A DNA stretch of 64,000 bases from Diphasiastrum complanatum (taxonomy: Eukaryota > Streptophyta > Lycopodiopsida > Lycopodiales > Lycopodiaceae). Both the position numbers and the translations under genes were made by a program. The notes under the pieces were generated by a model. The model made no database searches. It worked only from the letters and a program-made list of their open reading frames with translations, and was not told the origin of the DNA. Shown in pieces: positions 25,201-36,030 of the stretch. The DNA is taken from the NCBI GenBank assembly GCA_029204225.1, contig MU831854.1:36348-100347 (forward strand), written 5' to 3'. Position 1 is the first letter of the stretch. Each line of letters begins with the position of its first letter.

Positions 25201-27559
25201 TGTCTTTTTCTATCAATTTGACCTGAATGAAAATTAATGAAATGAGTACAGTAAAGACTGCTGAAAAGATGATATTGCTAGCTTTTATTGGGTCGTGTAT
25301 TTTGTCTCTCCTTGGTCAACTCTGACTCAGTTACCACATTGTTTTGCAATGAAAATTGTGAACTTGTAACCATGCCTTGTTTGTCATGTGGGTTCATATG
25401 ATAGTATTTCTTGAAAGTTTGAATTGTACATTATCAGACGCATTATCCAATGATTCCTTTAAAATGTATGATCTACTTTTTAACTGGTGAGAAAAGTCTA
25501 GTTGGAAGCTTCGTTGACTGTTCTTTGTACATTATGTATTCCAAAAATCTGACAAGTTGCAAACCCTCATTTAATAGATGGTGTTTTCTCACAGGCAGCA
25601 TGATCTCCCTTATGTCAACAAGTGAATTTGCACTTTATGTTCAAGCTGAAAACACATATAAACTGCTCTTCTTTAAGTATTTTCCAGTCTACTGAATCAT
25701 ACTGATCAACATGGCTGTGATTAATTCTGAAAAACGAACATTATAGGTAAAGCACTACAACTTGATACTATGTGGGTGTGTATTTCAAAGCAGATGGGTA
25801 GATCAGCTGGCTTTCCTCTTGGTGTATCATTTCTCTCTCACCGACAGCAACAGCAGCAGCATCATCAGGTGGCAAGTGGGAATCCTTCTACTATTGCATC
25901 AGGATCTTTGACTCTTGCTGATTCAAGTGATTTATCTCATCTACATAATGTTTCTGCGGACGCATTTCAGTCACATAGTCTTTCAGCCTCTTACCATTCT
26001 CAAGTAAGATATATTTTAGGAAGTGCATGAATAAGAGGTTGTTATTCGGCAAGTGATTTGCTTGATCACTACGTTGGAATAGGAAAAACATCTAAAATTA
26101 GTTCAATCAGGTTCATGCAGCTGGCCCTGGCGCTAGTGGGATCTCTGCTGTCGGCCTACGCACAGGAGGCCCTACAGTTGTCCCTTCTGGACTCAGTTCG
26201 TATGATCAGCTCTTGCACCAGTATGATCAGCACCAACATCATTTCAGAGTAGGGGCTCATCATCATCAGCAGCAGCAGCAGCTTGGGACAGTGGGCCAAC
26301 CATCGAGAGAAGCACTGCGGGCTATGCAGGACACTCCAGTTTCAGCAGACAGATTTGGGTTGCTGGGTCTTCTAAGTGTTATACAAATGACTGATGCAGA
26401 TCTAACCACTCTCGCCCTGGGGACGGATTTAACAACATTGGGGTTGAATTTAAATTCGAGAGAAAATTTGTACAAGACCTTTGCTTCACCTTGGGCAGAT
26501 GGTCCCATCAAAGGGGAGCCTGAGTTTATCCTGCCACAGTGCTATATGCTTAAAATTCCTCCTGAATTACAGGTAGGCAAGGTCCCCTTGTTTACTGTTT
26601 TCCTGTTTTTTGGCACTAATCATGAAATCTGCACTTAATTATCATCTTTTCAAGATGAGATTTTTTTACATCACTGAACTGGGAGGTATTTTGCCATTCT
26701 CAGACAGGTAATTTTGCCAAGTTCCAACAAGATACACTGTTCTACATCTTCTATAGGTAAGGAAGTTATCAAGACTTTATAAACAATCTCTTTTTTATTG
26801 AGCTTGTGGAGCTGCCCTGAGTAGTTATCATCTTGGTGAGAACATGCTTTTCAGTTATTCATAGTATTTTAAGATTTGAAAATTACTCGAAGGAACTAAT
26901 CGTTCCGATGAAATTCTTTGTTGTTGCTCATCTGTTAGCATTGTTATGCCTGCAGTATGCCCAATGATGAAGCTCAACTATATGCTGCCTATGAGCTGTA
27001 AGTGGTTTTCCTTTTGCTTTTATCCTTACCTTATAGGCAGAGGGAGGTTTGTATACCATAACGAGTATGTACTTACAGAGCCTTTTGATAACCCAATACT
27101 TGAGCATTTCTTGAGTGCCCTTTGTCTGTTGAACACAGCTGCATTTTTGTGGATCATCTCAAAAACTAGGAGCCGTTTTTTTAACCTATAGATATGATTT
27201 GAGATATTTTGGATGTGTTTTGCAGATGTAAGAGAGGTTGGTTCTATCATAAGATTCATCAAATGTGGCTAACTCGTGTTCCAAACACCGAACCTTTGGT
27301 AAAGACAAGTACATATGAGCGTGGATCCTACTACATTTTTGACCCAACCACATGGGAAACAGGTCGTAAGGTAAAAAGTTGTCTGGATTGTGAGAGGGTG
27401 TTTTACGCTAGAGGATCTGAGCGAAGCAAGGCATACATTTTGGTTCTGTGACATCTGACTTGTTTGCATGGGTTGTTATGCATGCAGGAAAACTTTGTCC
27501 TTCAATATGAGATGCTGGAAAAACAGCCACAGTTGCCTTCCGAGCTCCTACAAACTTGA
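13219..27559 (+). CDS. NOT2: CCR4-NOT transcription complex subunit 2 (NOT2/VIP2), start exon missing
   Basis: NOT2 is a scaffold subunit of the CCR4-NOT deadenylase, acting in cytoplasmic mRNA decay and in nuclear transcription. Coding exons read as 13219-13327, 13541-13716, 14001-14442, 24131-24325, 24546-24647, 24797-24888, 25794-26003, 26111-26572, 26704-26756, 26956-26997, 27226-27370 and 27488-27559. All phases agree and total 2100 nt (699 codons plus stop). The N-terminal half is Gly/Ser/Asn-rich with the NOT2-typical FDINDFPLL and EFSIQNEDFPALPG motifs, then Gln/His runs. The C-terminal NOT box is conserved (RFGLLGLLSVIQMTDADL, TLGLNLNS, LYKTFASPW, FYHKIHQMWL, YERGSYYIFDP). Plant homologues are about 600-660 aa, so this one is slightly long. 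The first exon with the ATG is unresolved, and the 24131 acceptor is the least certain boundary. Intron 3 is 9.7 kb and full of transposon sequence. Confidence 0.93.
16056..16994. mobile_element. Non-autonomous hAT-type element with 8-bp target duplication
   Basis: The element spans 16064-16986 (923 bp). It begins CAAGGTTAC and ends GCAACCTTG, imperfect terminal inverted repeats (CAAGGTTRC). It is flanked on both sides by the identical 8-mer ATTGTGAT (16056-16063 and 16987-16994). An 8-bp target duplication with short CA...TG-ended inverted repeats is the hAT signature. Both subterminal regions are packed with copies of GGTTCGAACCGG-like palindromic motifs in both orientations (16077-16175 and 16900-16980), a usual place for transposase binding sites. 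The AT-rich interior has no coding frame, so movement must have depended on a transposase elsewhere. The perfect TSD suggests moderate age at most. Confidence 0.9.
17148..17389. repeat. 121-bp tandem duplication spanning the LTR start
   Basis: A unit beginning TCAACATTTACTCGTGGATG at 17148 recurs at 17269 (TCAATATTTACTCGTGG...), a period of 121 bp. Both copies contain TGTTATGGACCCCTTGGGGCC, the probable 5' end of the LTR described next, so the duplication crosses the LTR boundary and arose after insertion or at the insertion site. Confidence 0.9.
17351..17857 (+). mobile_element. 5' LTR of a non-coding LTR retrotransposon (LARD-like)
   Basis: The segment starts TGTTATGG and ends CTAACA, the TG...CA form of LTRs, and is followed with no gap by a tRNA-Met primer binding site. 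A TATA box (TATAAATAGG, 17601-17610) lies within it, then pyrimidine-rich TTGCTTTTGC repeats near 17660-17690, consistent with an LTR promoter and R region. The start could instead be the duplicate TGTTATGG at 17230. No matching 3' LTR was found downstream in this window. Confidence 0.75.
17858..17869 (+). promoter_or_regulatory. Primer binding site (tRNA-Met)
   Basis: TGGTATCAGAGC, the 12-base sequence complementary to the 3' end of plant initiator tRNA-Met and standard for plant Copia and many other LTR elements, directly follows the LTR's CA end. Confidence 0.9.
17870..19345 (+). mobile_element. Non-coding interior of the LARD-like element
   Basis: No gag, protease, integrase or RT motif is visible in any frame over about 1.5 kb after the PBS. 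The interior has a biased composition with dozens of GATYGCTG-type words (listed separately). A purine-rich AAGAGGGAG at about 19331-19339 may be a polypurine tract, but the sequence after it is the 467-bp duplication rather than a copy of the 5' LTR. The element is therefore truncated or rearranged at its 3' end. Confidence 0.55.
18190..18620 (+). repeat. Dense degenerate array of GATYGCTG words
   Basis: The 8-mer GATTGCTG or GATCGCTG, often followed by GCTG, CTG or CTGG and preceded by CTG or CA, recurs at irregular spacings of about 12-40 bp. Variants (GATCAGATC, GATCGTTGCTG) continue to about 18620, and isolated copies persist to 19090. The spacing is too irregular for a classic minisatellite. 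Confidence 0.7.
19351..20266 (+). repeat. 467-bp direct tandem duplication
   Basis: The block beginning AGTATAGACTATGAGTC at 19351 recurs at 19818. Landmarks appear in the same order in both copies: ATGAGTCTATATAAGTAAAT, GGTGGCAAATGATA, ATTCTATGTTGTATCGG, CAAGCCATAGTAGCTTG, CCAAATGAGATCAATTCTTC, TTGAATCTATYCAAGTTCAT and GATTTGGAAGATAAGGTTG. Copy 2 is slightly shorter (about 449 bp). Each copy has an inverted pair ATAGACTATGAGTCTAT near its start with a TATA-like TATATAAG. The nature is unknown; it could be the 3' region of the preceding retroelement duplicated by unequal exchange. Confidence 0.85.
20340..20560 (-). pseudogene. Decayed Copia RT C-terminal fragment
   Basis: On the minus strand near 20500-20380 the translation resembles the Copia RT/RNase H junction: LQFMATNPGITHWKALIRV corresponds to the family's FMxNPGxxHWxAxKRVLRYL motif. 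Flanking residues are too degenerate to extend it confidently, and stops occur within 100 bp. The + strand frame over the same DNA is a shadow. Confidence 0.55.
22925..23195. repeat. Nested tandem duplication (160-bp unit with a 58-bp inner repeat)
   Basis: AAGTTGGAGAGCACGATGTA occurs at 22941 and 23101 (160-bp period). The inner block TTATAGAATATA...CAATTGCATAGACATTCATT occurs three times, starting at 22975, 23033 and 23135. Non-coding, inside NOT2 intron 3. Confidence 0.85.
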
Positions 27560-30500
27560 TGTTATACTGTCCTATGTGGGTTGCTTGCCATGCTCCCTCT
27601 TTATCTGATGTATGAGAAACTCATGAATTTTTGCTATTCATTTATCTTTCTTCATGAAGAAAAATTTCTTTTGGATTCAATTCACTTAATTTTTTATGGC
27701 TTCTTTTCTTGTGAAATGCATGTCTCATCAAGGTTAATGCACTTGCAATAATGGCTTGGGAACAGAAAGAAAAAGGGAGGGAAAGTGGGAAAGATCTATG
27801 CAAATTGTAGTTTGCGATTTCCATGTAATATCAAAGATGCACCCCTCGTTCCAGATGTGTTCCTGGAATTTTCCAGCTGTTCAGGACCCCTTTTTTTTTT
27901 TGGCAATATGGGTCTCAAAAATCAGGAAATTTTATGGGGGATCTGTGGTGATTGTCGAATTTTTTTTAAACACTGCAGGGACCCTATTTTTGTCAGATAA
28001 TATTGTTCTGATTGTTTTTTATAGTTGAGTTTTTTTAAACTAAATTTTTTTACGTTTCTATCGAATAAAAAACAGTAGTCGTTAATTAATATACTGTGTA
28101 TAGTGCTAAGGTAACGGATGGTGCGTCCGGACGCGCGTCCACGTCCGCGTCTGGACCCGGACGTGCCAGGGGTGCATCCGGGGGTCCACACGCGTCCGTT
28201 TTTTTAAAAAAAAAAAATTAGTTTTTTTAGTGTTAAATAATGTTAAAAAAAAAAATGGTGGACGCGTCCGACACGTGAGTTTAAGATTTGAGAAATTTAT
28301 GCCATCTTCTGATTTTGGGACTATGTAACCTTAGCTTAGCATCTTTGGTGCCTTGTGAGTCCTGTTAATCTTTTTCGCATTAGATAAACATATGGAGGCT
28401 CAGCTCCTCCAGAGAGTTTTTCCTGCCAAATTCTTGATTCGTGAAGATAGCAATTTTTCCACCGTTGTTAGAGAGCAATGTTGTTCATGAACACACATTT
28501 TCCCTGCACTTCAGGCTATGGTAATAGCATCATGATACTGCATGCTTTTAAAAATCAAAGCTTGCAGCTATTGCCCTACAGGCTGACAGGTTATGTACCC
28601 TTTTCTCGAGGTCTTGGAATCTGCTGTGATGATTTAGATATGCTGTAATTGAAGGTGCATTACGATCAGTTAGAAGCTGTCAGAAGCATTCATCTGCCTA
28701 TTTCTTCCATTGTGTAAGAGGACGAGATAAATAAATTCTGAATTGGTCAAGGTCTTCAAGTATGTTGTGATCAACCTAGGGACATGCTGTAATTGAAGTT
28801 GCATCATGATTTGTTCCGAGTTTTCGATAACAAAAGCATTAATGGCCTGTTAGTTGCATATTGTATAAAGAGGAGATATCAAGTTTGGATGCTGTGAAGC
28901 TCATACTAGATGAAGTGTTTGTTTGTGCCATTCTATGTGAATCAACTTTTTAATGTAATTTGATGATTGTTGCTTCACAAAGCTTTGCAAATGGTTGACA
29001 TATGGGATTTGAATCAATGGGTATTAACCCGGGTATCAAAGAACCAGTCTGATTGGTTTGATTTTTCGACAGTAGGGTCATTACTCGACTATGTCTGGCA
29101 GCCCAGTCAATACAAGAAGTAAGAGATGTTTTGTCTATGGAATTATTCACCTTAGGCTATAGTTTTATTCATTACAAGTCACAAGTTGTGCTTGGCCTAC
29201 GCATATCACTATTGTTACTAATAAGTAAATGGCATTGAACTTGATTAACATTAATGAATTGATATCTAGGACATAGTTTGAAAAGATGTAGTCAATTCCA
29301 ATAGATAATTGACCTTCTAAATTTGAATAGTTATGACTACATCGTTGTTTATGATCGACAATATTGGTGCAACTTTGGATACCCAATCTCACAAGATTGG
29401 GTATATTGGAATAGAAACAATCTAGTAAACTGGAATATCGTAATATTTTTTTTATCTTCTAGCTTAGTTAAATATCTCAACTGATATGATCCTAAAATCT
29501 TCGTGTTTGGTAGACATTCATATTGAGATCTTAAACATGAGTTGTTTTGGCATTTTTGTAAAGGGTCGTGTACGATGTGTATTGATTCTCTTATAGTGTG
29601 AATTAGAGTATGATTTTCTTATCACCTTAGTTAAGGTTTTTGTCAAAGAGAATTAGAAGATCCAAATCTAAAATGTGTTTTGCCGATTTCCTTAAAATCT
29701 GTATACATATGCACATTGCATGTTGAGGTACGTATTATTGAAAGCTTATTTATCTTCATATTTTATTTGCTTGGAATACAAAACTAGAGTCTTTGGCCAA
29801 ATCAGCCATAACAAGGTTGGAAAAAATTCTTTTAAAAGTAGGATTACATAAAGAAAATGTCACAATTGAAAAAAAAGATAAACTGTTACGGAATGTTTTT
29901 AATTTTTATCCAATTACAATTGCAAAGATTTTAGTGTCAAGTATGGTATTTGGAAAGAAATTGTTTTAGCCACACAAGATTTTGAGAACAAAGGAAGTAA
30001 ACGAATGCAAAAGGCACAAGTGTGGAAGAATTTTGACACACTTACAGGTGTTATTAGACAGGAAAAATTATCATCACAAGATATCAGTTCTATGCAAAAG
30101 CATTGCGCCACATTTGTCAAATCTGTATGAGATTGTTGGGGAAAAGATCACGTTACACATTACATAGTAATGTTTTAAGATTCTTTGATGATTTTGTGTT
30201 CTCAATCATTTTTACTATTGTGCAATACATTAATTGATATCAATAAATTATTTGCAGCACAACTTTCTATACCATGCTACATATTTTGCAAGAAAGTACG
30301 AGAGCTTAAGTATTTGGTCATCTCAAGGAATGGAAAAATTACATTGGCAAGCCAGAGGAGCGTTTCATCGAGCTACGAATCTTGGTGGACATAATTTAAA
30401 AATAAATATTTAATTCAACTTTTTCAGTGGTTTTACAGAAGAGCACAATTTAGATATGAAGCTAAAAATTTGCCAAATGTTATGATATTTCTGAAGACAT

Positions 30501-31379
30501 TCAAATTCATAACAAAAGAGAGATCCTTGTAATATAACAACAATCTATTACAAAGCATTGTTTAATTTTCTTCATCATCCTCTCTAAGATTCAGGCAGAT
30601 GGTATTGTCATGAAGGAATAATCTCTTTTTATATGGATCCAAAAATTCTAAATTTTTCCTTTTGCTCCTATCTAAATAACCCAAATAAAAGGCCATTATA
30701 GATTATCTTTTTGTAATATCTTTGGTCCAACACTAGTTAACAGTCATAGAAACAATTTAATCTATGAATAAGCTATCTGCATAGCATGAATCAACTGATC
30801 AGAACAGATTAAAATGATGCATTCAAAACAATACGATAGGATTCATATTTATTGGAACAACAATCATGTAATGATTAAGAGTATAAGTTTGAATGTAGAC
30901 AGGGTCGCGTTCAGCCTGAATCAGTCTTGATCTAATACTCTAAGACTAATTGACCTAAAACCTATTCTAACTGATCGAATTTCCTAGATCTATTTGGGCT
31001 CCCTAAATTAATCCTAGCTATTGAGTTGGGATCATCTAACTTGAAACTGACTAAAATAGCTTGATAAATAGCAGCAAGACTGCAAAGCGATTCTTTTACG
31101 AATAGATATGTAGTGTTTGATCAACTGCTAGTATGCTCTTTTTCTAGCAGACACAACATTTTCAGACAAGCTCAAGATTTAGTTGGCGTTGCATATTTAG
31201 TTGCACTCTTGAGTCCAAGTGTGCACTAGTTTCCAAAAGCTACAAAAAAGCTATCACAACTTTCTGATCGCGCAAGTCTTTGAAGGAAGAATCGTTGCAC
31301 GTAGCAAAAGGGTTCGCATTCGTGTCGCTAGGATTTGATTGAAGCAGATTAATGAATAGATGATAGTTCTGCCAATAAA
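27560..31379. other. NOT2 3' flank and intergenic region
   Basis: Downstream of the NOT2 stop codon, the first few hundred bases are presumably 3' UTR; I saw no convincing single polyadenylation site. The rest is AT-rich without a recognisable gene. A GC-rich block with CG palindromes sits at 28112-28276 and is listed separately. The distal end merges into a Copia RNase H remnant at about 31380. Confidence 0.5.
28112..28276. repeat. CpG-rich block of GGACGCGTCC-like palindromes around an A/T core
   Basis: In strongly AT-rich surroundings, 28115-28198 is made of CGTCCGG, GGACGCG, CACGTCCGCG and CGGACGTG words in both orientations. After 28198 comes a run of T and A (28198-28257), then GGTGGACGCGTCCGACACGTG at 28257-28276. 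The arrangement (CG-rich arms with palindromic words around an A/T core) resembles subterminal arms of a small inverted-repeat transposon. Clear ends and a target duplication were not found. Confidence 0.5.
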
Positions 31380-31902
31380 ATATATGGGAATAATTTACAG
31401 AGCAGAGAACGAAAACAAAAGATTTGAGCTGCACCACTACAGTGATGCAAGCTGGGCAAGCTGCAAAGATGACAACAAGTCTGTAACTGGAGAATGTTCA
31501 GTAGCGCGCGGAGCAGCAATCGGCTAGATGCAAAAAGTAGACCTTGGTAGCTCAATCCTCATGCGAAGCTAAATACGTCCCAGCTTCAAAGGTGGCGAAC
31601 GAGGTAGCTTGGTTGCAGATGATGCTGGAGGCAATTGGGATACCACGAGGAGGACCATGCACGATGATGATGGATTCTCAGAGTGCCATTTATCTGTCCC
31701 AGGATCATGTCTTCCATTCAAAGATAAAACACATACCTCTGAAGTACCATCACAGTCGAGATTTGATCTCAAAAGGAGAGATCCTGGTCCAATACATAAA
31801 GTCTGAAGACATGATTGTAGATCTGCTCATGAAGCCGCTCGACAAGCCACTCTTCGCAAAGCAAAGAAAGACAATTGGATTAAATGTGCAAAGCTGCAAG
31901 GT
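31380..31902 (+). pseudogene. Copia RNase H remnant (3' end of an element)
   Basis: From about 31380 the + strand reads the RT/RNase H junction (GIIYRAENENKRFELHH), then YSDASWASCKDDNKSVTG. A stop and a frameshift fall near 31527-31540, and the frame resumes from 31544 with SSCEAKY (normally SSxEAEY), CTMMMDSQSAIYLSQ, KIKHIPLKYHHSRDL, YIKSEDMIVDLLMKPL (DLLMKPL replacing the usual DxxTKxL) and KTIGL. Everything upstream of the RT end is missing or unrecognisable. Superfamily Copia is certain; function is lost. Confidence 0.88.
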
Positions 31903-31913
31903 TCAAGAGGGAG
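31903..31913 (+). promoter_or_regulatory. Polypurine tract
   Basis: CAAGAGGGAG just after the RNase H coding end and directly before the LTR start TGTCAGAAATTG matches the PPT position that primes plus-strand synthesis in LTR elements. Confidence 0.7.
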
Positions 31914-32483
31914 TGTCAGAAATTGTGAACTCTTGCAACTTTGTCGCGACGCAAAGCGAAGGACGAATGGCAAACAATCACGAAAGTCAACGTACCTCGA
32001 AAATCCTAAGACACGAAGCGAAGCGAAAATCAAAGGTTGAATGATTCGCGAAAGTCAAACATGCCTCCAGGACCAAAAGACACGACACGACATGAAACGA
32101 AAAGAAAACGAAGGAAAATCTTTCGCGCTGCCAGCTGGTAGCTCAATGGGCGTGGAGCTTTGAACTTCATGCTCAGCTGAAACAATTAGCAATAACAGAG
32201 ATTAACTAACTAGTTGATTAGTGTTAACTACTCTTGTAATTCTCTGTTTAGCTATCTTGTAAACTCCACACAGTGGAGATATAAACAATTTTTTGGATCA
32301 ACAGAAGATACTGATAAGAGTGTGAGACTAGAGCAGAAAAATAAAGGAATAAAAAAAAACAAAGAAGAAATAGTTGTGCATGAAAGTCTACCAACGAGTA
32401 GAACACAGCGAAAGAGCAGAGTGTCAGGCCGCCAACGAACGAGACACTGATCATCTCGCTCTAAAAATCAAACTGATAACACA
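31914..32483 (+). mobile_element. 3' LTR of the Copia remnant
   Basis: It starts TGTCAGAAATTG after the PPT. A TATA-like GATATAAAC lies at about 32277-32285, within the LTR promoter position. The end is placed at the CA near 32481-32483 (GATAACACA), but this is approximate because no second LTR copy is present. Several TCGCGA-type words occur in it, a style shared with the LTRs at 49423 and 52881. Confidence 0.6.
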
Positions 32484-33560
32484 ATTGCTCTCTCTTGTCC
32501 ATTTCCTTGTTTTTTGATGTCTTGATTGCTAGAATGATTTATGTTCTGTGATCTGTAATTGCGTGTCTGGGATCCTGCTAGCTTTCGCATAAGAAAATTC
32601 AAAAGAAACAAATTTGTTCGCGATCCAAAGCCCGTTCGCGACAAATGATGTCCTTTTTCCTAAAACCTATAACTTTTGTTTGCTTCTCTTAGCTATACTT
32701 TTCCATCTTAACTAGGCATGAAAGCTCATTTTGGTCAACAGAACAGGTTTCACTATCAAGTTCTAGCCCCCCTCTGCTACACTATCTGTTCCACTTCCCA
32801 TGCCTTGCCACCACTACCATAGAAGTGAGTACCTTGTTGAAGCTGCAGCTGCATTGCTTGCTTGCTGGTGCAGGCTTTGTGAGAGCAACACAACAGGGTA
32901 ACCACACGTTCTTACTTTGCACGTGATGATGATTTCTCTCATATACTTATTTTCATCCTCTTTCCATCTTGCTTTGTGCTCTCACACAAGCAAGGGGTTA
33001 ACTCAATCCAAACCAAAGCAATAGTGCTATGTCAAGTCATATCAAAGCATAAAAAGCTCTCCTATGCTCAAGTGAGTCTTCACTTTCCATATGCTAGAAA
33101 AGATCGATCAAATCATTTTACTCTTCAAAAACCTTTTCTAATCACAGGAGTCTTACAAGAAAAATTGTTGCTCATAGTGAAAGAGGTTGCATTTAAGTTG
33201 GGATTCGCTGTAAATAGGATACAATTCACAGTGAAGCATGATGAGGGATAGCGGCTATAGTTAGTTAAAATCGGTTTCTTGTCATGTGAACAAAAAACCC
33301 TAAAATAGTCATTTCTTGATATGCAACTGAAAAAGCGTATATGTACTTGTTTTGATTAGTTTTCGCTTTCTGCAATTTGTGCGAGCTTTTGATTTTGAAT
33401 GCTTTGTGATTATTATCTTTCATCTTTTATATCAGTAGATGTCACTAGATGAATTGTTGCAATAGGGCCCACTTGCGTAATAGATTTAGGATCAGCATAC
33501 GTGTGAACCTAGTACCCTTGAGAGGATGATCGTTTGTGCCAGAAAAGATCGCACAAGGCG
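32484..33560 (+). other. Unassigned sequence between Copia fragments
   Basis: No PBS (TGGTATCAGAGC) or recognisable coding sequence is present. It separates the 3' LTR above from a gag start on the same strand, so it may be the leader of the second element or unrelated DNA. Confidence 0.4.
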
Positions 33561-33840
<280 letters not shown>

Positions 33841-33880
33841 CGGTTCTACTAACAAAGTGCACAATTTAATTGACAAAGGA

Positions 33881-34319
33881 TGAGAAACGAACTCGAACTT
33901 GAAACATTTCTATTCGTGTTCAAACTTGAAAGATTTGCGAAATATGTTCTTGTTAACTCGAAAGATTCGCGAATAGTATCTTGTCGCGAAATATTTTGAT
34001 TCTTGTTCAATCTCAAAACTGTCAACTATCGCGAACAATTCGTGAAACACGAAGCTGTCGCGAAGAGACAAACTGTCACGAACAGAAATCATTCGAGTCT
34101 GGAAACAGAACGTTTATTGAATGTCAACCGTCTTAACGATTAGATCTACTGTTATAGAAGTAAAAGGCCAAAAGACCTATCCTCTAACAATATAAATACA
34201 TGTGCACTAGTCGTTGTAACATAAGAGAGAGACAACAGAAAAACAAGACATCAAGAGATGTATACTGATGAATCAAAATCAGAATTATAAAAATTCATTT
34301 TGATCAAAGATTTTCAACA
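33881..34319 (+). mobile_element. Possible solo LTR inserted in gag
   Basis: Between the two gag pieces lies sequence rich in TTCGCGAA, TCGCGAA and AACTCGAA words, with a TATA-like ATATAAATAC at about 34191-34200, a layout like the LTRs at 49423-49992 and 52881-53463. TGAGAAACG at 33881 and TTTCAACA at 34319 give a TG...CA frame, but no 5-bp target duplication was seen, so the limits are tentative. Confidence 0.4.
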
Positions 34320-34539
34320 GATGATTATTACAATTGTTTATGATTGTCTAAAATTGTCTATAACACTCACGCAATATATCTCTTAATTCCACATGCTTTA
34401 TTCAATCAAGGTAAAAAATGTTATAGTAGTACATAGACCATAAATAGACCCGATTGAAGACATTGATATTAGTTTGATTTATTCAAACTTTCATCGTGTT
34501 CTCTGAGGAAGAATTCTTAATATTTTTCCTACGGAGGTG

Positions 34540-36030
34540 CAATCCTGGATAAAAGGGAGCTGGTGTACACACTGATCGCAAGCTTACATGAGAGCTATGA
34601 CCCTCTGGTCATGAAACTCGATAGCTTTAGAAAAAATCCGGATCTTGATTTTGTCACAAGAAGGTTGTTGCAAGAGGAGGCTCGGCGGAAAGTGAATCCT
34701 CCTAGGGATGAGATGGCCTTACTCTCAAGCTTCAAGAAAGCATACATCAAGGAGTAGCAGCGAAAGCGTGATAAGATTCAATGTTGATAAGGAGCAAGAC
34801 GGAGAGTATGTGGATTCTGGAGCGAGTTCTCACATGAGGTTGATCACCTATGAGCTAGTGACAAGGAAGAGAGAGATCACTGTGGGAGACCGGGGAAGAG
34901 CAGATGTAGTGGGGATTGGATCTGGGTCGTCGTATGGCTAGGAAGAGGGAAAGAATTCCAAGACTCCACGTGCCTAATTTAGCTAACAATCTGATTTCTA
35001 TGGGATCTCTCACAGACAGAGGGATGGAAGTCTCTTTGAAAGACAAGGATGCATGATCACTGTAATTGCGATAAGTTTCAGGATGGGATCAAGCGGACTA
35101 TATCAGCTGCAAGGAGAAACAGTCGAGCGATCAGCAGCCTACATCAGCTTGGAATCCAAATCCAAGAACAATCTCTGGCATAGGTGGATGGGGCACCTAG
35201 GAGGGATAAATCTGCAAAGATTAGCGAAAGAGGTCATGCTTGATGATTTCGACTATGATTTGGAAGAATGCAGAGACATATGTGAAACATGTGTCTACGA
35301 CAAACAGCACAAGGTTCCATTATCAAAGAACCCATCAGAACGAGCATCAGATTTGCTAGAAGTGATACATTCTGATCTGTGCGGACCCATGGATGTAGCA
35401 TCCATCGGGGGTTCCAAATATATCGTATTGTTCATAGATGACTATTTGAGGGTCATCAGAATATGTTTGCTTAAGAACAAAAGCCAGACACTAGACAACT
35501 TTAAGGCTTTGAAGGCATTAGTAGAGAATCAAACATGCAGAAGGATAAAGACGTTGAGGTGTGATAACCTAGGTGAATATGGGAGCAAAGATTTTGACAA
35601 TTTTTGCAGTTTACATGGGATCAAGAGAGAATTCACGATATTCTACATGCCGAAACAGAACCGGGTAGTAGAACGCAAGAATCGTACCATGGTTGAAATG
35701 GTGAGGTGCATGCTGCATGAGAAGGATCTACCTAGAAACTTGTGGGGAGAAGCTGGTTCAAGAAAAAGCCCAGTGTGGGATATCTGAAGATGTTTGGGTG
35801 TGTGGCTTATGCACACATTCCTAAAGAGAAGAGAAAGAAATTAGATGCTAAAGGGCTGAAATGTGTTTTTGTAGGCTATCCTGAGAGAGTTATGGGATAC
35901 AAATTGTTCGATCCCATCGGCAAGTAATTCATGATAGCGAGAGATGTCATCTTCAATGAGGATGAGACATACGAGTCAGATGGGAAGCAGATAAAAGAAC
36001 CGAGGGCACATGGAATAGGGATATAAGTTT
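34540..36030 (+). pseudogene. Copia gag C-part, protease and integrase, broken before RT
   Basis: Order: gag UBN2 region (LHESYDPLVMKLDS, then RRLLQEEARRK, 34580-34690); protease with an intact active-site motif YVDSGASSHM near 34810; GAG-pre-integrase (LWHRWMGHLGG, then CETCVYDKQ); integrase core with its three acidic positions visible (HSDLCGPM, LRCDNLGEY, VVERKNRTM). The normally conserved GG of the second motif is changed (DNLGEY), and the residues before the Glu are altered (QNRVVERKN against QNGVAERKN). A frameshift near 35755 and a stop near 35926 follow. The reading ends at about 36025, and no RT is present. The copy is dead. Confidence 0.88.
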
